Origin: Bradyrhizobium xenonodulans
GTDB lineage: Bacteria; Pseudomonadota; Alphaproteobacteria; Rhizobiales; Xanthobacteraceae
Direction: 5' to 3'
DNA length: 64,000 nucleotides
Assembly: GCF_027594865.1 (NCBI RefSeq)
Contig: NZ_CP089391.1
Location: 1,580,501-1,644,500 of the forward strand
The notes beneath the pieces are model-generated. The model did no database searches and was not told the DNA's origin. It saw only the letters and a list, made by a program, of their open reading frames with translations. Positions within the stretch are counted from its first letter, which is position 1, and each line of letters opens with the position of its first letter. Position numbers and translations under genes: made by a program. Of the stretch, positions 56,951-64,000 are shown piece by piece.

Positions 56951-57927
56951 CAATCGAAGTCCTTCAGACACGATTCTCGCTTCCATTCCGCGAGTGAGCT
57001 CTCTAGATCATAGGAAAATTTGAAGCCGCACTCGACCAGACGTTTGGGCAAGATGTTGGTTGAAAACCACAGCTTCCGAACACGATCGCGGTTGATTCCC
57101 GTATTGATACCGATCGCATGCAGGGCCTCGAACGGAAGTACTGCGAGATTCATGAACCAGATCGGAATGGTCAGTCGCGGCCGGCGATAACCCGCGACCC
57201 GCGAAAATGCCGTGCAGATTTCGCTGATCGTATATCTGTGCTCAAAGCAAAAATTGTAAATTGAGACGCCGTGATTGCGGGCGGACATGTGGATCATCGA
57301 GGAAACAAGATCCTTGACGTAACCGCACGATTTGATCGTATCGCTGCGCCCTGGATAGATGAAGGCTTTCCTCTCCATGACCCGCGAAAGACGTGTGAAG
57401 TTTCCTCGCTCGTAAAGACCAAAGATCACCGCGGGGCGAACGATGGTCAGCTTCCGATCCGATGCCTCGGATTGCCAGAGCAGCTTTATTTTCTCCGCTG
57501 AGAGTTTCGAGCGCCCGTAGGCACTCACCGGCGCCGGAGTTGCGTCCTCATCGAGCTCGTTTTCGTTTGGTCCGTAGATCGAAATGGAGCTGGTGAAGAC
57601 TATGTTTCTAGAGGCGGTTGCGTTGGCGAATTTGCAGACATTGACGGCTCCCAGGATGTTCGTGTTGTAGTAATCGCCCTCCGGGTGTCCTGGGGTAACA
57701 TGGATTGCGGCGAGATTGAAAATGTCCGCGGGTTTTCCGTTGGCGATGCGCGCATCGATCGTCTCTCGCACGTCGTGGTGCAAATACTCGACGCCCGGCA
57801 CGGTCGCCCTGGGTTGGCCGATGTCGATCGAGACGATCCGGCTGTACGCCTGGGAGGCGACCAACCGCTCCGCGAGATGAGTACCGACAAAGCCGGCGCC
57901 GCCGAAAATAATAGCTTGAGAGGACAT
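56950..57927 (-). CDS. NAD-dependent epimerase/dehydratase
   Basis: The product has 325 residues with IIFGGAGFVGTHLAERLVAS as dinucleotide motif, FTSSISIYGPNE and the catalytic SAYGRSKLSAEK. It is an extended SDR acting on nucleotide sugars or lipid-linked sugars. The reaction is not deducible. It is six bases after the solute-binding-like gene and overlaps the polymerase by one base. Confidence 0.88.
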   Translation of the reverse strand: MSSQAIIFGGAGFVGTHLAERLVASQAYSRIVSIDIGQPRATVPGVEYLHHDVRETIDARIANGKPADIFNLAAIHVTPGHPEGDYYNTNILGAVNVCKFANATASRNIVFTSSISIYGPNENELDEDATPAPVSAYGRSKLSAEKIKLLWQSEASDRKLTIVRPAVIFGLYERGNFTRLSRVMERKAFIYPGRSDTIKSCGYVKDLVSSMIHMSARNHGVSIYNFCFEHRYTISEICTAFSRVAGYRRPRLTIPIWFMNLAVLPFEALHAIGINTGINRDRVRKLWFSTNILPKRLVECGFKFSYDLESSLAEWKRESCLKDFD

Positions 57928-57933
57928 TTCTGA

Positions 57934-59040
57934 TCAGGGCTCAACGCGGCTTAGGGCTTTCGCTTCTTTGCGGTAGGCCTCTTTCACCACGTCATCGTTG
58001 ATGGCTCGCTTCAGATCGACGGGATTTTGTATAACACGGCGCCGCAAGAGTTGTTCCTCTAGAACGCGGATGCGTCTTGTATCCAGCTCTCCAAATCTCA
58101 CGCCGAACGGGCGCAAAAAGCGGCGTTGCGCGTCCAGGAGACGAGAGATAAGGGGCGCTGGGAGGGAGGGGGCAATGGACTTGGCGATAATCGGAACAGT
58201 CCTGCCGTAGTCGGCGTAGACAGCATTCCAGCCCCCGGCGGTTGCAGCCAGATATTTCTCGAGGTTGCGCCGTTTGGCGAAGGCGCGCTCATTGGCGACG
58301 TAAAGCGCGCCCGGAGCGTGGATGCCATAAGAGTCGGGGCTCAGCACCTTGTAGTCGATATTCCGCCTCTCCAGCTCCTGGCCATCAACGTCGCGGCGAC
58401 CAAGGAGTACGTCTGTTTTTCGGTCTAGCAGGTCTTGCAACGGAGTGCCGCTTTCGACGAGACGAAGCCGGCTTTGCGCCAGGGAGTTCTTGCTGGCGAA
58501 CTGGTAGAGAATATTAAAGAAATCGGGTTCGGGGCTGAAGCCAATCCGCTTTCCTTCCAGATCCGATGGCCCAAACAGTGTCGTGTCGGGCAGCGCAAAA
58601 AATTCAAACGGGCTGATTGCAAAGGATGTCGCGAACGCGACGATTGGGAGCCCATCGGCCCGGGCCTTCAGAAAACCGGCGGCTGACACGATGCTGATGG
58701 TGTTTTCGTCGGCCGCGACAGCCGATAGGGCATCACCATCGCCGGAGCCGGCGACCAAGCGCACGCGCAGGCCATTGTTCTGAAAGAGGCCGTCCGCCAT
58801 CGCCATGATCGTCCCGGCTGCGGCAGGCGAAATCTGGCCGCTCAATTTCAGCGTGTACTCGGCTGCGACGATATTGGTCCCGAGCACCTCGCTTCGGATC
58901 GGTTTTTGCCAAACAAAAATTAGCGCGACTAGCGCGCCGGCAGTGACAGCCCCGGCGAAGAGAGGCACGCTCAATCGAACCTTGCGGACTCTTCTTCGAA
59001 CTCTCTTCATCGGTATGGCTTTGTTTGTCGAAATGCCCAT
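57934..59040 (-). CDS. ABC-type solute-binding-like protein (NMT1/TauA fold)
   Basis: The start is uncertain: ATG at 59040 (368 residues) or 59010; a GTG at 59082 is unlikely. A basic stretch and one membrane helix (VPLFAGAVTAGALVALIFVW) are followed by the NMT1/THI5-like fold (MADGLFQNNGLRVRLVAGSG, LEGKRIGFSPEPD, LDRKTDVLLGRRDVD). No permease or ATPase gene is near, so a transport role is unproven; it may bind a polymer precursor. Confidence 0.8.
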   Translation of the reverse strand: MGISTNKAIPMKRVRRRVRKVRLSVPLFAGAVTAGALVALIFVWQKPIRSEVLGTNIVAAEYTLKLSGQISPAAAGTIMAMADGLFQNNGLRVRLVAGSGDGDALSAVAADENTISIVSAAGFLKARADGLPIVAFATSFAISPFEFFALPDTTLFGPSDLEGKRIGFSPEPDFFNILYQFASKNSLAQSRLRLVESGTPLQDLLDRKTDVLLGRRDVDGQELERRNIDYKVLSPDSYGIHAPGALYVANERAFAKRRNLEKYLAATAGGWNAVYADYGRTVPIIAKSIAPSLPAPLISRLLDAQRRFLRPFGVRFGELDTRRIRVLEEQLLRRRVIQNPVDLKRAINDDVVKEAYRKEAKALSRVEP

Positions 59041-59106
59041 CGATAATATGCGGTGCGCAATGAAAAATGACCTAGTGGGCACGAAAGTAAAGAGCTCAGG
59101 AAGAGC

Positions 59107-59571
59107 TCAGTTCAGTTCGTGATACTCATATCTGAAGGTGGCCGAACCCGAGGCAACCCCTAAAATCTTCTGCACTTTTTGATACCCCGCCATAGCGACA
59201 ATAATGCAATCGGTGCTGCCGGCAAAGCAAATTTCAACCTTGATGGACTGGCCGCAGACATTGCTGACGATGACGACCTGATCAATGATTTTTGGGTTGA
59301 CCATTTGCGGACGGGTAGTTGGGTGGACGGAAATGCACGCCCGGCCGTCCGGCGTCTTGTGAGCCTGTGCAAAGGTCCCACTCATGCCTTGAAAGGGGTT
59401 TGCAGCTTGTGTCGCAATTCCGGTTCCGCCGTAGATCGGAGCTGTCTTTTTCCCGAAGCCCGGGTTTTGCTGCGCCTGTGCCGACCGATTGGACGTCGAC
59501 AAGGCGGCAAGCAGCAGGCTGACCAAAAGGCTGGTCCGGGAGAGCATATTTCGGAGAGGAGGGGTTTTCAT
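59107..59571 (-). CDS. exported small protein of the acyl-decoration operon
   Basis: The product has 154 residues. Start at 59571 is chosen because it overlaps the stop of the VOC gene (ATGA) and gives a signal peptide (SRTSLLVSLLLAALSTSNRS-AQA). The C-terminal half (NPKIIDQVVIVSNVCGQSIK, EICFAGSTDCIIVAM) has three cysteines and a beta-rich pattern. No family is recognised. Confidence 0.72.
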   Translation of the reverse strand: MKTPPLRNMLSRTSLLVSLLLAALSTSNRSAQAQQNPGFGKKTAPIYGGTGIATQAANPFQGMSGTFAQAHKTPDGRACISVHPTTRPQMVNPKIIDQVVIVSNVCGQSIKVEICFAGSTDCIIVAMAGYQKVQKILGVASGSATFRYEYHELN

Positions 59572-60032
59572 ATGCCCGCTTCTATCGCTCGCGATCCTGT
59601 ATGTAAAATCTCGATCAGCCCAAAACCCGAGACATGGTAAAATGAAACGAACTGCCCATCGAACAGGACGGCGGGGGTTGGTGGGCTGACCGGCAGGATC
59701 GCGATATCCGCGGCCGATAATGTTGCAAGCGCCGCGTCGGCGTCGGCGCATGTATAGCACAGATGGTAAATCATTGTGCCCGAGCTCTTGACGAACTTGT
59801 CGATCGGGGATGGACCGTCCCCCGGCCAGATCACTTCGACGTCGGGCATGATCGGGTGGTGGCGCATGGCAAGGTTAACGCGCTGCAACGGATCAAACAC
59901 ACAATTCCCTTCGCTGTAACCGAGCAACGCCAGATAGCGAAATGCCTCATCCGGTGAGGCGACAGCTAGGCCCAAATGATGGAAGGCGAGGGCCGCCAAG
60001 GCAGGTGCGATCTGGTTTTCAGCGAGGGACAC
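59568..60032 (-). CDS. VOC-family (glyoxalase/MMCE-like) protein
   Basis: The product has 154 residues. HHLGLAVASPDEAFRYLALL, IYHLCYTCADADAALATL and VSFYHVSGFGLIEIL fit the paired beta-alpha-beta-beta-beta modules of vicinal oxygen chelate proteins, with metal-site His and Glu candidates (FHHLG, IYHLCY, IEIL). Methylmalonyl-CoA epimerase and glyoxalase I belong here. In this operon it may epimerise or isomerise the acyl group, which is inference. Confidence 0.82.
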   Translation of the reverse strand: MSLAENQIAPALAALAFHHLGLAVASPDEAFRYLALLGYSEGNCVFDPLQRVNLAMRHHPIMPDVEVIWPGDGPSPIDKFVKSSGTMIYHLCYTCADADAALATLSAADIAILPVSPPTPAVLFDGQFVSFYHVSGFGLIEILHTGSRAIEAGI

Positions 60033-60041
60033 CCTGGGTTC

Positions 60042-60281
60042 TCACGCCTTCTTCTGAATGAGCTCGACGAACTCTCCGACGTTCTTTAGTCCGCCGATCT
60101 CAGATGCGGAAAATTTGACGCCAAACGATTTCGAGACCGCTAGAACGAGACGAATGTGAGACAGGCTATCCCAGCCGTCAACATCATCGGCCGTGGTCGC
60201 CGCGGTCAGAGCGAGGTCGTCCTCATCGAACACGTCGCGGAAGACTGATGTGAGCTTGGTGTAGATGTGAGCTTGATCCAT
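60042..60281 (-). CDS. acyl carrier protein
   Basis: The product has 79 residues from the ATG at 60281 (AGGAAG upstream). DDVDGWDSLSHIRLVLAVSK has the phosphopantetheine-bearing serine in the DSL motif, and the helical pattern is that of an ACP. It starts 48 bases after the SGNH-like gene and ends ten before the VOC gene. With the FkbH-like gene upstream it is the likely acceptor of an activated acyl group. Confidence 0.93.
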   Translation of the reverse strand: MDQAHIYTKLTSVFRDVFDEDDLALTAATTADDVDGWDSLSHIRLVLAVSKSFGVKFSASEIGGLKNVGEFVELIQKKA

Positions 60282-60328
60282 AAGTGATATTCTTCCTTCG
60301 ACTCTCAAGCATCGACGGTCGTGGTAAC

Positions 60329-61462
60329 TCAATGATCGGACGATGCTGCCGTCGCTGGTTCGGTTGCGCGGGATGAAATATGTGGCTTGGCAGTCGCTTC
60401 ATGACAAGCAAAAGAGCTCAAGACGTCAGCTAATCTGTCCGACCACACGTTGGCCAGATGTCGCTTTGCATGCACTTCATCAGAGTAATCCAAATCTCCG
60501 TCAAGGTCGCTCATTGACATTGAAATGAAGTTTGATCGTTCCTTGAATTGGCCCGACAATTCCTGCAACTTTTGCTCGTAGCCAAGCTGATACGGGCTTG
60601 CATCGCGGTGCCACGCGGGAATCGGAAGGTCGACGAGCACAACGCGCTCTCCCGAATCCAGCAATGACGCAATCGTGTTCTTGAGCAGACTGAGCTGAGT
60701 TTCGGAAATTGCGCTGTTGAACCCCATGTTCTCCTGCCAATACTCCAGGGCCTTCTTTTTGTCCTGTTCCGACATCACCGCGACTTCGCGTTCAGTCTCG
60801 GTCCGCTGTGCGGACCGGCGCCCGGTCAGGAGCAGATTGACGCCGGTTCTGGCTTCCCGCGCGGCCTTTTCGACGAGAAGGAGCGGCCGAAGCGCCATGA
60901 CGCCGACGTCGAGCCATTTGGAGGGTAGAACCGCAACAGGACCATTGGCGGTCCGCCGATAGAAGCCGTATCGATACTTCTCGATATCAAGGTCAGTATC
61001 TCCACGATTGCGATCGGGGTCGGCAAACCTGAGGTCGGAATCCGCGAACATCCCGTACCAGACGCCGATCACGAACGTATTGGGTGCAGGATTGGGGCTG
61101 CTCTGCGTCTCGTGCACCAAATTAATGATCTGGGCTACTTCCGAAATATTCGCACCACCCATCGCCAGATTGCTAACTTTCGCGCAGGCCAATTTCGGTT
61201 GGATCACCCTCTGGAAGAAGCCAACAGCCGCATTGGACGCTCCTATGATCAGCACCTTGCTGTCCGAATTGTCGAGGGCGCTGCGTCCGAGAAAGACGTA
61301 TTTTGGCACGGTCATGAACAGCGTGCGCTCTGCTGCCTGAAAGTCGCGAGGCCCTCCCTGCGAGGGATCCGGGAACACCAGGAAGGAGAGACCACCAATC
61401 AGGACATAAAGACACGCGAATGATGCCAACGTTAGCGCGGTCTGGCGAAGGATGTATCTCAA
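60329..61462 (-). CDS. membrane-anchored SGNH/DltD-like protein
   Basis: The product has 377 residues if it starts at the TTG at 61462, needed for the N-terminal membrane helix (TALTLASFACLYVLIGGLSF). LIIGASNAAVGFF gives a GxSN nucleophile block, and LDYSDEVHAKRHL at the end could supply the Asp/His pair of an SGNH hydrolase. DltD- and AlgX/AlgJ-like proteins with this layout work beside MBOAT acyltransferases. The start is one base from the MBOAT stop. Confidence 0.82.
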   Translation of the reverse strand: MRYILRQTALTLASFACLYVLIGGLSFLVFPDPSQGGPRDFQAAERTLFMTVPKYVFLGRSALDNSDSKVLIIGASNAAVGFFQRVIQPKLACAKVSNLAMGGANISEVAQIINLVHETQSSPNPAPNTFVIGVWYGMFADSDLRFADPDRNRGDTDLDIEKYRYGFYRRTANGPVAVLPSKWLDVGVMALRPLLLVEKAAREARTGVNLLLTGRRSAQRTETEREVAVMSEQDKKKALEYWQENMGFNSAISETQLSLLKNTIASLLDSGERVVLVDLPIPAWHRDASPYQLGYEQKLQELSGQFKERSNFISMSMSDLDGDLDYSDEVHAKRHLANVWSDRLADVLSSFACHEATAKPHISSRATEPATAASSDH

Positions 61463-61463
61463 C

Positions 61464-62903
61464 TTAAAACGCCTTGTAGACGAAGTCGGGAGACTTGTGG
61501 AGCAGCGTGGTGACCGCGACGATAGCCATCATTTGGCTCGCCAGCGTCAGGTTCCGGCCGATGAGACTATCGCGGATGGTTGCCAGAAAAGATGGTGCAG
61601 TCAGGTGGGGGGCAACCTGATCGGCGATAAACCAGAACAGCCCAAACGCAACCGTCATGCCGGCAATTGCTGCCGATATCCCGGCGGGGCCAAGACGGGT
61701 GAGCAAGCCTGCGAAGTCCGACAGTTCCGGCATCCAAAGGCACGTCAGGGCCAACACGAAATAGCTGATGGTAATGCCGCGAGCGAAATAGATATAACCC
61801 AAGGTTTCGCTCATCGCCCTGTAGCGCTTCTTCCCGAGCCATTGCGCGCAGGCGACCTGCCAGAGCTTGTTGATGCTGGCCCCGGCACCCATGAGAAGTC
61901 CGTAGACGACGAAAACGGCCGTGGTGCCATGCCAGATACCCATCACGAGAAACGTGACGAAAAATGCGAAAACGCCGAGATAGGCCGTCAGCGCGGGCGC
62001 AGGAAACCAGGACATCAGGAGCATGACAAGCGGGTTGAACAGATAGAACTTGAACCACTGCGACAACGTCATGTGCCAACGCTGCCAAAACTCTAGGAAG
62101 CTGCGGGCCGAGAAGGGTCTATCAAAGTTTTCCGGCAGGGACTGACCGAGCAGCACTCCGCTACCGATGACGATGTCCATGTACCCGGAAAAATTATAGT
62201 ACAGGTATATGGTGTAGAGTGAAGCAGTCACACCATAGAGAATGCAGAGCTTTACGAAGGACGGATCGCCCGGCAGAAAGAGCTGCGGCTTTAGAAACGA
62301 GAACGCGTAATCCGCCAAGGCGGCGATGATCACAAATTTCGCGTAGCCGGCGATCACCCTGGCAAAGGCATGGAATACCTTGTCCGCATCGAGCTTGATG
62401 ACCGCTATGCCGTCTGCGGCGCGAAAATCCTGATAGCGCTGGATCGGTCCGGACACAAAGCACAGAAAATTGCACGTGTAGCGGAAGAATGCGGTCGGCC
62501 CGATTCGCTCGTCGAGATCCCCCGAATGGACATCGACCATTAGATGCAGGATTCGGAACAGGATATAGGACAGCCCGATCGTCAAATACGGAAACGGGAG
62601 ACGACCGAGATCATCGAAGAATGAGAACCGCTTCAGGAAGACATAGCACGCCAGGACGCCAAGGACCCCGAAGCCCAGCGCAAGCGAAGACTTCCAAACG
62701 GAAAGAATCGAGATGCATGCATAGCCCAAGAGCAGAAAAGCGAGCAAGGGCAGGATCTGGGTGTAGTCGGTGACGTAACTGGCGATAAAGATGCCATTGC
62801 CCAATCCGAGCACCAGCTTCCGATACGAAACGGAGTCACTGATGTGATAGGCGAGAATGACTCCGGCCAGGAAAGCGAAAAACAGAGGAGATGTGAGGCT
62901 CAT
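61464..62903 (-). CDS. MBOAT-family membrane O-acyltransferase (AlgI/DltB-like)
   Basis: The product has 479 residues with about ten membrane helices. FLEFWQRWHMTLSQWFKFYL and MGIWHGTTAVFVVYGLLMGA carry the conserved histidines of the MBOAT family; family knowledge makes the latter His catalytic. Such proteins pass an acyl group across the inner membrane to a polysaccharide or lipid acceptor. It lies 44 bases after the FkbH-like gene and directly before the SGNH-like one. Confidence 0.94.
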   Translation of the reverse strand: MSLTSPLFFAFLAGVILAYHISDSVSYRKLVLGLGNGIFIASYVTDYTQILPLLAFLLLGYACISILSVWKSSLALGFGVLGVLACYVFLKRFSFFDDLGRLPFPYLTIGLSYILFRILHLMVDVHSGDLDERIGPTAFFRYTCNFLCFVSGPIQRYQDFRAADGIAVIKLDADKVFHAFARVIAGYAKFVIIAALADYAFSFLKPQLFLPGDPSFVKLCILYGVTASLYTIYLYYNFSGYMDIVIGSGVLLGQSLPENFDRPFSARSFLEFWQRWHMTLSQWFKFYLFNPLVMLLMSWFPAPALTAYLGVFAFFVTFLVMGIWHGTTAVFVVYGLLMGAGASINKLWQVACAQWLGKKRYRAMSETLGYIYFARGITISYFVLALTCLWMPELSDFAGLLTRLGPAGISAAIAGMTVAFGLFWFIADQVAPHLTAPSFLATIRDSLIGRNLTLASQMMAIVAVTTLLHKSPDFVYKAF

Positions 62904-62947
62904 CGACGATCAGCTCGAGCGTAAAGGCTTGCGGGAAGAAGATTGGC

Positions 62948-64000
62948 TTAAGCAGGCTGCAGCTGCAGTTGTTCACGCTCCACCGTCATCGGCAGGTCGC
63001 CGAGTTCTGCGTCGGTTTTCAGCTCCCATCGACTGCTGCCGTCGGAAGCAGTTTCTATCCGCGTAAATCCAAGCTTTCCATAGTGTTCGGCGACCATCTC
63101 GTTTCGCTCGGTTGGAAGGTAAAGGCCTTCCAGGGTCGAGATGCCTGCAGCGCGCGCACGGAACAAGATCTCAGCAAGCACCGCCTGTTCGACGCACCGC
63201 CCCAGCACCCGACAGCTCATTAACCAGGTGTCGATGGTCCAGGTGCCCGGGCGGGACGGGCGGCATATGACGACACAAATGATTCCGTTGTCGCCGAACT
63301 TGTCAAGCAGCCGGACGTGCAGCGTCATCGCATCACCGTCGTGCTCGAACTGTTCGATCTGGGGCTCGGTATAACGGCGAGTAGTCAGATTGAACTGGTT
63401 GCTCTTGTTGATCAGCTGGGTAACGCGCGACCTCGTCGTGCGATCGAAGGAGCCGAACACGATGCGCATCTCCAGCGACCGCAGATAGGACTGAATGTCC
63501 GAAGTCTGTCCCTGCAAACTCAACCGGCGGGCGTTTGCCTGATACATGTCGGCCCGCGCGCGATCTTCATCGGAAAAGGCGATCGCCTCAAAATAGCCTG
63601 CTGCCGCCAGGGTGCGCGCATAGCCGGCGGGATCGCTGTCGAGTTCGGGAACCGCCACTTCAGGGATTTCGCGCCGGATCAGGCCGCGTTCGACCGGATT
63701 GTCGTCGAGGAAAACGAAGGAATCCAGACCAAGCGCCAATTCCTTTGCGATCGCACGTATGTTGGTAGCCTTGTCATCCCAGTTTGCTTGGAACACGGCG
63801 ATGTGATCCTCCTTCAGGAGCATGTCCGGATGCTCCTTGAAGGGGCGCCGTGCGATCGCATCCGTATTTTTCGAACTTACGGCCAGAACGACGCCACGTG
63901 CACGCAAGGCGAGGGCAAGCTGTTGGACCGACAAGAACGCTTCGCCCGTGGCGTCGCCTTGCGCGATCTGAATTCCTTCAAGTCCATCGTCGCCGATGAT
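62948..64000 (-). CDS. FkbH-like HAD-superfamily protein, 5' end outside window
   Basis: The frame is open to the right edge; at least 350 residues are visible. IIGDDGLEGIQIAQGDATGE, VVLAVSSKNTDAIARRPFKE and FVFLDDNPVERGLIRREIPE match FkbH: a HAD fold with conserved Ser, Lys and DD, followed by a GNAT-like C-terminal domain (TQLINKSNQFNLTTRRY). FkbH-type enzymes form glyceryl-ACP from 1,3-bisphosphoglycerate in polyketide pathways. Here an ACP gene is in the same operon. The HAD motif I lies outside the window. Confidence 0.92.
   Translation of the reverse strand: MIGDDGLEGIQIAQGDATGEAFLSVQQLALALRARGVVLAVSSKNTDAIARRPFKEHPDMLLKEDHIAVFQANWDDKATNIRAIAKELALGLDSFVFLDDNPVERGLIRREIPEVAVPELDSDPAGYARTLAAAGYFEAIAFSDEDRARADMYQANARRLSLQGQTSDIQSYLRSLEMRIVFGSFDRTTRSRVTQLINKSNQFNLTTRRYTEPQIEQFEHDGDAMTLHVRLLDKFGDNGIICVVICRPSRPGTWTIDTWLMSCRVLGRCVEQAVLAEILFRARAAGISTLEGLYLPTERNEMVAEHYGKLGFTRIETASDGSSRWELKTDAELGDLPMTVEREQLQLQPA

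Overview
The window reads as the chromosome of a Bradyrhizobium-like alphaproteobacterium (Nitrobacteraceae). This is inferred from the high GC content, the family content (che operon with two CheW and two MCP genes, pcaHG/pobA, GrlR-like protein, CHASE2 cyclase) and an exopolysaccharide locus of rhizobial type. No 16S, tRNA or other phylogenetic marker lies in the window, so the genus is not proven. I saw no tRNA, rRNA, CRISPR array, integrase or convincing insertion sequence.

Layout. (1) 1-7.4 kb: the N-terminal part of an MFS/acyltransferase/acyl-ACP synthetase fusion that leaves the left edge, a TetR regulator with a divergent small gene and a twin palindromic operator, a membrane diguanylate cyclase, pncB and a DXD glycosyltransferase. 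(2) 7.6-13.2 kb: aromatic catabolism. A LysR regulator is divergent from pcaHG, and an AraC regulator is divergent from pobA, so 4-hydroxybenzoate is converted to protocatechuate and the ring is opened. A NYN-domain protein sits between the two pairs. (3) 13.2-16.1 kb: a CHASE2 adenylate cyclase preceded by a FecR-like periplasmic protein, with a CRP-type palindrome in front of both. (4) 16.2-28.9 kb: an HD-GYP response regulator divergent from a compact chemotaxis operon (STAS, CheY-like, cheA, cheW, mcp, cheW, mcp, cheR, cheB and a soluble MCP-like protein), followed by a GrlR-like gene.

(5) 29.5-43.3 kb: an old direct tandem duplication of about 7 kb. Copy A (29.5-35.8 kb) keeps rfbB and rfbA. 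Copy B (36.5-43.3 kb) has the same small genes in the same order and orientation, but it has lost rfbA, carries a wrecked rfbB and contains other genes such as a Nudix hydrolase. The copies have decayed reciprocally: some small genes are broken only in B, one is truncated only in A, where it abuts a galE relic.

(6) 43.3-64 kb: an exopolysaccharide locus. It holds a metallophosphatase, a BTLCP cysteine proteinase, two Wzy/O-antigen-ligase-like membrane proteins, a polyprenyl glycosylphosphotransferase, a Wza-like export lipoprotein and a BY-type tyrosine kinase/chain-length regulator. A tightly packed minus-strand operon enters from the right edge and encodes an FkbH-like HAD protein, an MBOAT acyltransferase, an SGNH-like membrane-anchored protein, an acyl carrier protein, a VOC protein, a secreted protein, a solute-binding-like protein, an NAD-dependent epimerase and a Wzy-like polymerase. 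My reading is that it loads a short, perhaps glycerate-derived, acyl group onto the ACP and transfers it to the polysaccharide. This is the best candidate for an undescribed system here.
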